From the NCBI RefSeq assembly GCF_014699005.1, contig NZ_JACWZY010000001.1:248001-312000 (forward strand): a DNA stretch of 64,000 nucleotides, in the 5' to 3' direction. Numbering within the stretch: the first letter of the stretch is position 1; every line of letters begins with the position of its first letter. Below the pieces are notes generated by a model, which worked only from the letters and a program-made list of their open reading frames with translations, did not search any database and was not told the origin of the DNA. The stretch comes from Spirosoma profusum. Its GTDB lineage: Bacteria > Bacteroidota > Bacteroidia > Cytophagales > Spirosomataceae. The translations under genes and the position numbers were made by a program. Below, in pieces: positions 9,707 to 18,632 of the stretch.

Positions 9707-10690
9707 ATGGTGTCTCAGTTTATAAAAAAAAAGGTGTGGGCAGTTGCGTTGCTGGTAATTATGGGGATTACCAGTAGCCAGGTGCGGGCTCAACAGGACA
9801 AGATGTTCTCCCAGTACATGTTCAACATGCTGGCGTTGAATCCAGCGTATGCAGGGAGTCGTGATGTGTTGAGCATGTCAGCCTTGTATCGCAATCAGTG
9901 GACGGGCGTCCAGGGAGCTCCCCAGACGGCGACGTTCACGATGGACATGCCCCTGAATCAGGAGCGGATCGGCGTCGGACTGCAACTCTACGGAGATAAA
10001 GCTGGAGTTATTCAGGAAGCAGGTGCATTTGCTTCATATGCTTTTCGTATGAAGGTTGGAGCCAAGTCAACACTGGGCTTAGGTCTGCAAGCAGGCGCAT
10101 CAAGCTATCAGGCAAATCTGGCGGATGTGAGAACTGCTCCCGACGGCTCCAGTTTGAACGACCCTGCTTTTGCCAGCAACATTTCGAAGGTGCTGCCCAA
10201 CTTCGGTACAGGTATCTATCTGAGCAACGACCGGTCATACTTGAGCATCTCGGTGCCACGGCTGATAAAAAACAAGCTGAGTGAGTACAATTCGGGCGAT
10301 TATCGGTCGGTGCAGCGTCGTCATGCATATCTAGCGGCTGGTTTTGTAGTAGGCTTGAGCCCAAGCATCAAGATGAAGCCTTCGATGTTATTGAAGTATT
10401 CCGAGGGGGCACCGTTTGGTTTCGATGGTAATATTAACTTCTGGTTTGCCGATCGCGTCGCTCTGGGGGCTTCGGTCCGACGCAATCAGTTTTCGACTTG
10501 GAGTAGAAACACAACCGATGCTATTGTTGGAATGCTCGAGGTGCAGTTAACGGATCAGTTCCGGTTCGGGTATTCGTACGACCGGACAATGAACAATTTT
10601 CAGAGTGTAGCACCGAGTTCGCACGAGATCATGATCCGTTACGAATTCGGTTTCGGTAAAAACCATGTCCTGACTCCGCGCTATTTTTAA
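9707..10690 (+). CDS. SprF/PorP-family T9SS outer-membrane protein
   Basis: A 327-residue protein with a signal peptide ending VRAQQ, then the family signature FSQYMFNMLALNPAYAGSR and a run of amphipathic beta strands (GVGLQLYGDKAG, LGLGLQAG) to a C-terminal YEFGF-type strand. PorP/SprF proteins are outer-membrane T9SS components; SprF is specifically needed to export the gliding adhesin SprB in Flavobacterium. They are typically encoded next to the substrate they serve. The gene follows the type B sorted protein by five bases, so co-transcription is likely and a dedicated role for this adhesin pair is inferred. Confidence 0.92.
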   Translation: MVSQFIKKKVWAVALLVIMGITSSQVRAQQDKMFSQYMFNMLALNPAYAGSRDVLSMSALYRNQWTGVQGAPQTATFTMDMPLNQERIGVGLQLYGDKAGVIQEAGAFASYAFRMKVGAKSTLGLGLQAGASSYQANLADVRTAPDGSSLNDPAFASNISKVLPNFGTGIYLSNDRSYLSISVPRLIKNKLSEYNSGDYRSVQRRHAYLAAGFVVGLSPSIKMKPSMLLKYSEGAPFGFDGNINFWFADRVALGASVRRNQFSTWSRNTTDAIVGMLEVQLTDQFRFGYSYDRTMNNFQSVAPSSHEIMIRYEFGFGKNHVLTPRYF

Positions 10691-10870
10691 AAAAGTTTGT
10701 CAAAGTAAGTTACTATTAGCCTCTATATCCGTCTAGAGATTTTCTGTTTATTAATCACTTTTGACGTTAGTTTACTAAAGAGTCAATTCAAAATTTCCTA
10801 ATTCCCATCCGGTAAGCCAGGGCACTGGGCCTGTACTTACTTTCAGGGAAATGGTTTGTCATTCTCTAAA

Positions 10871-11386
10871 ATGAATCGTTTTGATAATAGTTGGTATTAC
10901 CAGTATGTGTTTTCATGGATTATTAAATTTTTACGTTTAATTCCAACTTATAGAGATCGCCTTTTTTTAAGCTGGGGTATTTGTTCACTCAGTTTAGTGG
11001 TCGGTATAACGCAGTTCCTCTTCTTTCTTGGATACGCATTAATTAATTGGTGCTCGTTTCGGCAACTTATTTTTTTACACTGGATGGGTGTAATGACAAC
11101 TATTTGTTTGCTAACTACCTGGTTATGGGGAATCTGGTATTTTTGCAGACTCGCTATTCTCTATTGGATTAAAGATTGGTTACCCATTTGGATGAATGGC
11201 TCAATAATTAGTTGCGGGCTTATAGCAATCGGCGTTTTTAACCTATGCTGGAATAAAACAGTTATACTAGCGAGCGGCCAACTACCGCTTCATCAGTTTC
11301 ATATTCTGCTACTTATCAGTTTCTGCTTTGGCGTTTTATTACCTACCCTTAACAATCAACGTGTTCCCAATATTTATTTTGCTTGA
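10871..11386 (+). CDS. Unrecognised small integral membrane protein
   Basis: I do not recognise this 171-residue protein. It is rich in W, L, I and F, with about four predicted membrane segments (roughly residues 35-60, 72-98, 110-130 and 140-158) joined by short loops and an aromatic N-terminus (DNSWYYQY). The ATG at 10871 is preferred over an upstream TTG at 10856. Base composition is visibly more AT-rich than the adhesin cassette, and it stands alone on the plus strand, tail to tail with the LytTR regulator. It could be an orphan or a transferred gene. Confidence 0.6.
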   Translation: MNRFDNSWYYQYVFSWIIKFLRLIPTYRDRLFLSWGICSLSLVVGITQFLFFLGYALINWCSFRQLIFLHWMGVMTTICLLTTWLWGIWYFCRLAILYWIKDWLPIWMNGSIISCGLIAIGVFNLCWNKTVILASGQLPLHQFHILLLISFCFGVLLPTLNNQRVPNIYFA

Positions 11387-11468
11387 TAATATGAAGAGAT
11401 TAATTCCTCGTTAGCATGCAGCTTAGCGCATATGAGAATCCAGATGGGTTTTAACTCAATTGAGGAAT

Positions 11469-12185
11469 TTATGAATCTTGATCATTATTACTAAAAAGCC
11501 TTAAAATGCCCTCCAGCTTAGAACGAAAAGATACCCCAATGGGGATTTTAAAATTATGAACCCAGAGTGCACTCCGGTCATAACTAGTGATTTTAGCTAT
11601 ATTGATAATAAATGATTTATGTACCCGTAGAAACATATGATTGGGCAATAAATTTGTTAGCATAGCTAATCGTTCGTTAACAACGGATGAATGATTATTT
11701 GAATAAACCTTCGAGTATATACCGTATGCTTCAATAAAGTCAATGTTTTGAAAATCAAATCTTTGTACTTTGCGCCCCATTTTTAGGAAAATATAATCCA
11801 GGCTAGAAAAACTTGTCGGAGAGGCTTGTATACCTAAAGCACGGTAGATAGCAATTAAAAGTCGCTCAAATGAAAAAGGCTTTAACAAGTAATCAGCAGC
11901 CTTTCCAATCTCATAGCTTTCCAATGCAAATTCAGGATATGCACTTGTAATAATAACGGGTGGCAGTTCGATACCCGATTTGAGCAGGAATAAACCTGAC
12001 TGGGTGGATAGTTTTATGTCGAGTAAAATAAGGTCGACATGTTCAGTTGCCAGCAGTTCAATAGTTGTTTCAATAGTTGGACAAATACCAACTAATTGCA
12101 AAAAAGGCAGTTTCGCCAATTGCGCTCTAAGATCTAGCGCATCGGATTCCATGTCATCAACGATGATGTATTTTTGTATCTTCAT
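11469..12185 (-). CDS. LytTR-family response regulator
   Basis: A 238-residue two-domain regulator. The N-terminal receiver has the acidic pair D10-D11, phospho-acceptor D56 in LILLDIKLS, the T in IITSAY and the K in LLKPF. The C-terminal about 100 residues are a LytTR DNA-binding domain (DFIEAYGIYSKVY, FLRVHKSFIIN). The frame is open upstream to 12326, but the start at 12185 (MKIQKYIIVDD) is chosen because the receiver fold begins there. No kinase gene is adjacent; the TPR sensor kinase at 13.9-16.0 kb, same strand, is the nearest candidate partner, although LytTR regulators more often pair with LytS/His_kinase-type kinases. Confidence 0.9.
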   Translation of the reverse strand: MKIQKYIIVDDMESDALDLRAQLAKLPFLQLVGICPTIETTIELLATEHVDLILLDIKLSTQSGLFLLKSGIELPPVIITSAYPEFALESYEIGKAADYLLKPFSFERLLIAIYRALGIQASPTSFSSLDYIFLKMGRKVQRFDFQNIDFIEAYGIYSKVYSNNHSSVVNERLAMLTNLLPNHMFLRVHKSFIINIAKITSYDRSALWVHNFKIPIGVSFRSKLEGILRLFSNNDQDS

Positions 12186-12927
12186 TTTAAAGGAACTTGC
12201 TATTGATAAGGAACAGATTATGCGCCATGACTTATAGAAAATATTAAGTGTAGATTGTTCTGCTACAAACACATGCATTACTAGAAATATTAGCGTATAT
12301 GCCAAAGGTCTTTCTACATGAGTCAACAGCAGGTTTCTTCATTATTCAATCAAAATATAATAGGATCGAAATACTACCTAGCTGTTAAAGTCTAGTTAGT
12401 AAAATAATTTATTAACATCTAGAGGCCAATACATCACTTTAATGGCTTCTTAACGAAAACGAATTTTAGATTAAGCCGAATTTCATTTCTTCTAATCTCA
12501 ATACAAAATTTTAACCATTTTTTTAAATAAAACCAGAATCATAGCCAGGCTATCACTATTAAAATCGAAATTCATGTATCAGTGATATTACTTAATGTAT
12601 TTAAAATCAATATTAGTGTGTTTTTGCGGGATTGACTGATGATGCCCTATCTAAAATAATGCTCTGTCAAATTTGGTGTGGTTGCATAAGCCAAGAATGG
12701 CGAAGAACCGTAATTAACAAATAAGATAAAATATATATATTATAAACTAATGAATCTAATTTGTAAACTTATTAGGTAACTCTATATTCACTATGTTTAA
12801 TTCTTTATTGTATTTAATAAACTAGCAGTTTAAGTTAAGTTACTCTGCATGTATCTATATTAGGCAATATAATTGCTTTATTATGTTGTAGTTCTGCTTT
12901 CTCACTATCCAGCAGGCTCCTTATCGC
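12186..12927. other. Long AT-rich intergenic region without a recognisable gene
   Basis: About 740 bp with no open frame of protein-like composition, no tRNA-like fold and no clear long palindrome. It holds AT-rich tracts such as the run of TA steps near 12732-12745. It separates the divergent LytTR regulator (minus) and the 294-residue orphan (plus), so promoters for both are expected here, but I could not pick out a convincing Bacteroidota -33/-7 pair. Confidence 0.6.
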
Positions 12928-13812
12928 ATGAGCTTTTCTAATGAATTACCACGTTTAAATAACTGGCCTAGCCAATGGAGTAACAAACCTCAATTTCTTT
13001 ATGAATTGGTTGCTCTGAATAGTCACGTTATTAAACCACATGTGCTACGTCAAAGCATCCGTAAGTCTATAAAAAGTCAAAATTCCCTCATCGACAGTAA
13101 TTTGTCTGTCTTTTTCCGCCAAGGTCTGTGTGGTGGCACATGCGCCACGGCTATCCCTGAATTTTGTCAGTTTGCCAACCAGCCTGGCCGGTCGGTCATT
13201 CGATTGCAAATCGACGTATCACCAGCACTTTCTCTATCATCACATCAGTGGTATTTAATCATCCATTATTGCCTCTTCTGTTTTAACCTGTCAAATTCAG
13301 CAGCTATCGTACTGTTTCCTCCTGATGGTCTATCAGAATTGAATCTGTTTATGATTAGTCCGGTACATTACTCTTGGGAATTCGTTAAGGCTGAAGACCA
13401 GAAAGTTATCTATCAGATGATTTGCTTACAGATTGCCATGTGGTACGTTAAATCAAAAACCGGGTATAATTCGATGATAGTTAATGAGGAGAACGTATTA
13501 CCTTTCAATGCAGAGTCGCCTGCTACGTTCATGACCTGGGCAATTTTCAAGCTACTGACAGTTCGGCGGGTTGAAACAATTCATCAGTTAGCCGAACATC
13601 TACAACTTAACTATCAAATTGAATCAGATTATCTACACAATGATTACTCATTCAATCGGTTGCGTTTTCGCCAGAATCACTCAGCATGGATACCTGTTGA
13701 GGAGCTTTTACTCCATGCATCTGACCTGAAAATTTGGCTGAATTTCAATCGGTTAACCCGAGGTAATAGTATCGCTAGTCGGATATTGGCTGGAATAGCT
13801 AACATGGGGTAA
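12928..13812 (+). CDS. Unrecognised 294-residue cytoplasmic protein
   Basis: No family is recognised. The protein has no signal peptide. A Cys-rich GLCGGTCATAIPEFC segment lies near residues 68-82, and a hydrophobic stretch (WYLIIHYCLFCFNLS) lies in a beta-rich centre. The C-terminal third is mostly helical and charged (VRRVETIHQLAEHLQL, then an F-N-R-L-R-F-R-Q segment). The ATG at 12928 follows a stop-rich AT region, so it is the natural start. No neighbour suggests a pathway; it is bounded by a long noncoding gap and by the convergent sensor kinase. The coding potential looks real because of its length and typical ACGTA-containing codons. Confidence 0.6.
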   Translation: MSFSNELPRLNNWPSQWSNKPQFLYELVALNSHVIKPHVLRQSIRKSIKSQNSLIDSNLSVFFRQGLCGGTCATAIPEFCQFANQPGRSVIRLQIDVSPALSLSSHQWYLIIHYCLFCFNLSNSAAIVLFPPDGLSELNLFMISPVHYSWEFVKAEDQKVIYQMICLQIAMWYVKSKTGYNSMIVNEENVLPFNAESPATFMTWAIFKLLTVRRVETIHQLAEHLQLNYQIESDYLHNDYSFNRLRFRQNHSAWIPVEELLLHASDLKIWLNFNRLTRGNSIASRILAGIANMG

Positions 13813-13890
13813 TGCATTACAAACTGCTGATAATCTGCTCGGAAAAGCGTCTTTTAGAAGAAAAGCAGAAATTAATGTAGGAGTAAAGTT

Positions 13891-15993
13891 TTAACCGTGC
13901 TGGTTAGCGACAGATGGTAGATTGGGCAGGGGTGATTCTTCGGCGATTGCCAATCGAATCCGAACGAAAGTACCCTTACCTACACGGCTCTGGATCTGTA
14001 AATCACCATTTTGTCGCTCCAGCATTTCCCGGCAGATTCGAAGCCCAAGTCCTGTTCCTTTCTCGCCTTGCGTACCGGTACGTATCTCTGGTGCGGTGTT
14101 CAAAGCGATTAGCTGTTCTGCCGACATCCCTAACCCAGTATCTCGGATTTGTAATTCGACCCAGTTTTGCTCGATTAGACTTACCAGGCGAATGAAGCCT
14201 CCTGCCGGAGTAAACTTAATGGCGTTTACCACTACGTTCCGTACAACAGCCCGGATTTGATGCGGATCGGCCAGGGCCAGATGTGCTACGTTGACTTGGT
14301 TGATAACATTGAGTTGTTTCTGTTGGATAAGGTCGCTGGACTGGCTAATCACTTCGTCGGTAACATCGGACAAACGTACTGGTTGTAAAATAGATTGAAA
14401 TCCCTTAAGCTGGATCATTGACCAGTCAAGAAGATTCGTTAACAGCGTCAGTACATTATCGACTTGCTTGTCCAAACGGTCCATAGCAGGAAATTGATCG
14501 ACCTGTTGGTTGAGCGTCCTCATCTGACGAAGGCCGTTTTTTAGGCTGGCAACCGGACTACGCAAATCGTGGCTAATGAGTGAGAACAGCTTATCTTTAA
14601 CTGAATTAGTCTCAGCCAATTGGCTGGCCGTTTGCTGGAGTAATGTTTTCTGTTGGGTCAGGAGGGCGTTACTACGTCTGGATTTTCGCAGCCCGTATAC
14701 AATCAAGGCAATCACCACAATTAGCAAGCCAATAAAGAGACCTGCTACTAGTTGTGTTCGTCGGGCCAGGGCCAGTTGCTCCTGCTGACGAAGGGCATTG
14801 AGCCGGTCTATTTGCGCGTCTTTTTGTAGTAGCTTAATCGTATTTTCCTTGGTTTCAGCATCGAATTGAGCTTCCATCTGGGCTATTTTCTGAATAGTGG
14901 CCTCTGTGTATTTCTGCTCTTTCAATTGCTGCTCCTCCTGGTAATTTTGTAAAGCCTGTCTATATTGACCTTGGTCCTCTAAAATGGTACCCAAGCAATT
15001 GAGTGAAGCTATAATACGATCTTTGGCCTTACTTTTCCTTGCTAACAATAAGGCATATTGTGCTTCACGATGAGCTTCATGAGGTTTCTGCATTGCTAGA
15101 TAGGTGAGAGCTAATCCCCGTTTAATGCTACTCATATGAGACAAACTTTTCAAGGATTTGGATTTGGCAAATGCCTGTTGAAACACCTCAATTGCTTTCT
15201 GATATTGACCTTGTGTTCGCAAGTTAATCCCTAGATATCCTAATGAGATGGCCACCGATATATCTGGAGTTGGTGCTTGATAAGCATAAAAGAGTGCTTT
15301 TCTAAATTGTTGTTCGGCTTCTTTTAGTTTACCTTCTTCTTGTAAAAATTCACCTATGTTTCCATAAGCTAACATCTTATCTTCTGCAGGCCACGAGCGT
15401 TTATCCAGAGCTACATATTTTTGCCAATACAGCTTCACCATCGATTTATTTTTCAACCCCTCAAACAGATTCACCATTAACGTATAATTTGCAGCCCGTG
15501 TTGGCCCATCTTCGTATTGTTGTAAATACCGTAGATTAGCTCCAATTTGATCCACTGCTTTCGAAAGATCGCCAGCATCTGTATAGATCGCGGCTAAGTA
15601 ATATTGTAGTTCGGCGGTTCGTTTTGGGTCATGATTTTGCAGGGCATGTTCGACAGACTGCTGACTAAATTGAAGCCCTTTTTTGTATAGGCCCTTATCC
15701 CGATAATACCTGGATAGAAGGAAATATAGCTCACTGGCGTATGTGTGCGAAGGTGATTTCGTTAAGAGCTTTAACCCACGTTGCACATAGGGATAAAGAC
15801 TATCAAATTGCGTTCTTTCGTAATACTGCTGAGCTATCGACAGACAACGTGATAGCCGGGTACTGTCCTGTGTGGCATTGGCTAACTGTTGTTTTAGTGT
15901 TTCGACTGTAAACGATCGTTCAGGCTGCGCGAGAAGTATTCCGGTTTGCAAAAGCAAAACCAACGCCAAAAAAATCCGACGCATGCATCGCAT
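13891..15993 (-). CDS. Sensor histidine kinase with N-terminal TPR domain
   Basis: A 700-residue protein. A signal peptide (MRRIFLALVLLLQTG, cut near LLAQ) is followed by about 350 residues of tetratricopeptide repeats (for example AISLGYLGINLRTQGQYQKA), a coiled-coil stretch, one membrane helix near residue 420, then HisKA with phospho-acceptor H475 in SHDLRSPVASL and a HATPase_c domain (N box VVVNAIKFTPAGG, G1 DTGLGM, G2 GTGLGLRI). The TPR part would lie in the periplasm, so it may sense a protein or envelope signal. There is no receiver domain. The start at 15993 is chosen; TTG at 16011 and ATG at 15984 are alternatives. The response regulator partner is not adjacent. Confidence 0.9.
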   Translation of the reverse strand: MRCMRRIFLALVLLLQTGILLAQPERSFTVETLKQQLANATQDSTRLSRCLSIAQQYYERTQFDSLYPYVQRGLKLLTKSPSHTYASELYFLLSRYYRDKGLYKKGLQFSQQSVEHALQNHDPKRTAELQYYLAAIYTDAGDLSKAVDQIGANLRYLQQYEDGPTRAANYTLMVNLFEGLKNKSMVKLYWQKYVALDKRSWPAEDKMLAYGNIGEFLQEEGKLKEAEQQFRKALFYAYQAPTPDISVAISLGYLGINLRTQGQYQKAIEVFQQAFAKSKSLKSLSHMSSIKRGLALTYLAMQKPHEAHREAQYALLLARKSKAKDRIIASLNCLGTILEDQGQYRQALQNYQEEQQLKEQKYTEATIQKIAQMEAQFDAETKENTIKLLQKDAQIDRLNALRQQEQLALARRTQLVAGLFIGLLIVVIALIVYGLRKSRRSNALLTQQKTLLQQTASQLAETNSVKDKLFSLISHDLRSPVASLKNGLRQMRTLNQQVDQFPAMDRLDKQVDNVLTLLTNLLDWSMIQLKGFQSILQPVRLSDVTDEVISQSSDLIQQKQLNVINQVNVAHLALADPHQIRAVVRNVVVNAIKFTPAGGFIRLVSLIEQNWVELQIRDTGLGMSAEQLIALNTAPEIRTGTQGEKGTGLGLRICREMLERQNGDLQIQSRVGKGTFVRIRLAIAEESPLPNLPSVANQHG

Positions 15994-16357
15994 AGGTAAA
16001 CGGAAGAACAAACTAGTAAAGGGTTAGGATTAGTATGGTTTGTCGAATAGGGTTTGAACGCAACCTTTTGGTATAAATGTATTACTAATTTATTGGTTAC
16101 TCAAATAAATCTATTGGCATACTAGGACAAAAAATATTTATTTTCTTTATGAATAGTCAAATTTAACATTTTGGTTAGTTGTGTAATCTTGTAGAAATAA
16201 CAGAGCGTGAATATCCGCCGAAAAGTAACATGCTAAATGAACGTAGCATGGCCACTTAAATCAAATTTATCTGTTTTCAAATAGCCCGATAATTGGCTTG
16301 TTACGTATAACAACTGACTACGTACCGTATTTCATCTGCTGCTCTTTATTGGTAAAC
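15994..16357. other. Divergent intergenic region, AT-rich
   Basis: This 364-bp gap lies between the minus-strand kinase and the plus-strand propeller lipoprotein and must hold both promoters. It is AT-rich near 16080-16200 and has one ACGTAGC motif near 16242. No hairpin, RNA gene or small reading frame was recognised. Confidence 0.5.
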
Positions 16358-18610
16358 ATGCGTCAATCCTATCGTCAATACCTTGCTGTTGTGGCTGCCT
16401 GGCTGCTTTGCAGTGCCTGTCGCTGGGGCGATACGGGGACTGATGTTACGTTAGGCGCTAAAGCAACGTATCAGGATAAACCATTCGAACAGGAGTATCA
16501 TGAACCTTATCCGATCATTGTTGACGGACAGGCGATTGAGGTACGTAGCGTTTCTGTTGATGATCAATTCAACGTATGGGCTGCTACGTCGGTAGGCATG
16601 TTCAGGAAAGGGGCCAATCAGCCGAACTGGGTAAACGTACTGCCCGAAAACGGTCCGGCTTTTTCGGTGACCGTCGATGCAAAGGCAGATGCTTGGTTTG
16701 CTACGTGGAATGGATTGTATCGTTATAAAAACGGCAAGCCCGAACGTATCGAAGGAGTGAAAGCTCCCATTTCGGTAGTTTGTCCAGCGAAGGAAGGAAT
16801 CTACACATTAGGCCCCAAAGGCGTTTGGTTGGTTACCAATGAGGTTATTCAGGAAAAGACGTATAACCTGCCCCGTTCAATACGTAATGCCATTTCTGAT
16901 AACACTGGTGGAATGTGGGTTGCTACGGATGCTGGCCTTTACCACGTAGCAAATGGACAAACGAAGGTCATTCAGAAAAATGATGAACTGCTGAGCGCGT
17001 CGGTGAAAGGGCTGGCGATTGATACGCGCCAGAACCTGTGGGCGGCTGGTCTTGGGGGGGTAACGCTGCTGAATCAAGACAAGAAAATCCAGACGTTCAC
17101 ACCTAAAAAAGGAATTCCATCTGTCTATGTCAATTGTGTTGAACGAGCTCCCGATGGAACGATGTGGGTCGGGACAGATGTAGGCGTAGTACGTTACCAG
17201 CCCAATGGGAGCCATTCGTTGCGCTTTACCCGTCGTTGGCTGCTGGACGACCGCGTGAACGACATTACGTTCGATGCGCAGGGGACGGCCTGGATTGCTA
17301 CGGCCAAAGGCGTTAGTGCTATCCGAAAACGTAGCATGACTTTAGCGCAGAAGCAGGATTATTTCTACGACGTAATGATGAAGCGCCACATCCGCGACCC
17401 CTGGATTGCTGGTCAGTGCAAACTGAACGTACCAGGCGATACGACTACGTGGGCTCCCGACGATGACGATAACGATGGTGAGTATACGGGCAATTATCTG
17501 GCAATGGAAGCTTTCCGGTACGCGGCCACTAAAAGCCCTGATGCCAAAGCGAAGGCCAGAAAAGCGTTTCAGTTTTTAAAATTGCTTCAGGACGTAACGG
17601 GAACCGACGGTTTTTTTGCCCGCACGATTGTGCCCGCCGACTGGACCCGTGTTGATGATGCAAACCGAACATTTACACCCAGAGAACGGGCCGATGAGTT
17701 GGTAAAAGAACCCCGATTCAAGCCCGTAGAAGTTCGCTGGCGACTGTCGAAAGATGGAAAATGGCGCTGGAAAGGCGATACGAGCAGCGACGAGCTCTGC
17801 GGCCACATGATGGGCTATTATTTCTATTACGAGCTCGTTGCCGATGAAGCAGAGAAAGCCATAGTTCGTAAGCACGTAGCACGTATCGTCGATCACCTGA
17901 TTGCGCATAATTTCACCTTGACCGACATTGATGGCACGCCTACACGCTGGGGAGTCTGGTCGCCGGATAAACTGAACCGCGATCCGGACTGGGCTCCCGA
18001 CCGAAGCCAGAATTCAATGGAGTTGCTGGCGTTTTTAAAACTGGCGTATCACCTAACGGGGCAAGCGAAATATGAGCAGCAATATCGCCATCTGATTGAT
18101 AAAGAGGGTTATCTGGACAATATGGCCAACATCAAAAATCAGAATCCGGCATGGTTTATCTACTTCGATGTCATGCTGGCGGCTTATCTGTATCCGATTC
18201 TGCTGCGCTGCGAAAAAGATCCGAAACTGCTGGCATTCTACGAAAATCATATCGATCAATGGCTGGAACAACGTAGCGGAGACAAAAATCCATTGATTAA
18301 TTTTCTCTATTGTTATTCCCGAAATAAACAGGTTGAGTTGCCGGAATCAGTTGATTTTCTGGTTGATGCGCCACTCGATTTGGTGAACTGGACGGTCGAT
18401 CATACCAAACGGGAAGATGTTCAGATCGTTCGAACGCCTGTACTCGATGAACTTCAAGTAAGTGAGCTACCACCCGCCAGCATCCGAACGGTGGTACGTT
18501 GGGACAAAAATCCCTGGGCTGCCGTAAACGGTACGCCCGATATAGAACGCGAACCTGTGTTCTGGCTGCTGCCTTACTGGATGGGTCGCTACCTGAAAAT
18601 GATTCAATAA
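16358..18610 (+). CDS. Lipoprotein with regulator-type beta-propeller and C-terminal helical domain (paralog 1)
   Basis: A 750-residue protein. It begins with a lipoprotein signal (lipobox LCSAC), so the start is placed at the ATG at 16358 rather than upstream TTG 16298. Residues about 60-330 hold propeller blades of the two-component-regulator type (WAATSVGMFRKG, WFATWNGLYRYKNG, MWVGTDVGVVRY). The C-terminal half is alpha-helical and resembles an alpha/alpha toroid of polysaccharide-active enzymes (WKGDTSSDELCGHMMGYYF), ending in the LLPYWMGRYL motif shared with the next two genes. It lacks the HSDDEMYF motif found in the other two paralogs, so activity may differ. It is probably surface or periplasmic and lipid-anchored. 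The fold of the C-terminal half is inferred; no enzyme family was assigned. Confidence 0.8.
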   Translation: MRQSYRQYLAVVAAWLLCSACRWGDTGTDVTLGAKATYQDKPFEQEYHEPYPIIVDGQAIEVRSVSVDDQFNVWAATSVGMFRKGANQPNWVNVLPENGPAFSVTVDAKADAWFATWNGLYRYKNGKPERIEGVKAPISVVCPAKEGIYTLGPKGVWLVTNEVIQEKTYNLPRSIRNAISDNTGGMWVATDAGLYHVANGQTKVIQKNDELLSASVKGLAIDTRQNLWAAGLGGVTLLNQDKKIQTFTPKKGIPSVYVNCVERAPDGTMWVGTDVGVVRYQPNGSHSLRFTRRWLLDDRVNDITFDAQGTAWIATAKGVSAIRKRSMTLAQKQDYFYDVMMKRHIRDPWIAGQCKLNVPGDTTTWAPDDDDNDGEYTGNYLAMEAFRYAATKSPDAKAKARKAFQFLKLLQDVTGTDGFFARTIVPADWTRVDDANRTFTPRERADELVKEPRFKPVEVRWRLSKDGKWRWKGDTSSDELCGHMMGYYFYYELVADEAEKAIVRKHVARIVDHLIAHNFTLTDIDGTPTRWGVWSPDKLNRDPDWAPDRSQNSMELLAFLKLAYHLTGQAKYEQQYRHLIDKEGYLDNMANIKNQNPAWFIYFDVMLAAYLYPILLRCEKDPKLLAFYENHIDQWLEQRSGDKNPLINFLYCYSRNKQVELPESVDFLVDAPLDLVNWTVDHTKREDVQIVRTPVLDELQVSELPPASIRTVVRWDKNPWAAVNGTPDIEREPVFWLLPYWMGRYLKMIQ

Positions 18611-18632
18611 CCGATTGAAAACAACCTCTTTT

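Noticed and set aside
12186..12326. N-terminal extension of the LytTR regulator to 12326
   Set aside because: The extra 47 residues lie outside the receiver fold, in AT-rich intergenic-type DNA; MKIQKYIIVDD is the usual receiver beginning.
12186..12927. tRNA, riboswitch or small RNA in the long gap
   Set aside because: No cloverleaf, conserved riboswitch core or strong hairpin was found by eye; a small RNA cannot be excluded.
16298..16357. Upstream TTG start for the propeller lipoprotein
   Set aside because: Starting at 16358 puts the lipobox in a normal signal peptide; the TTG would add a 20-residue hydrophobic extension.
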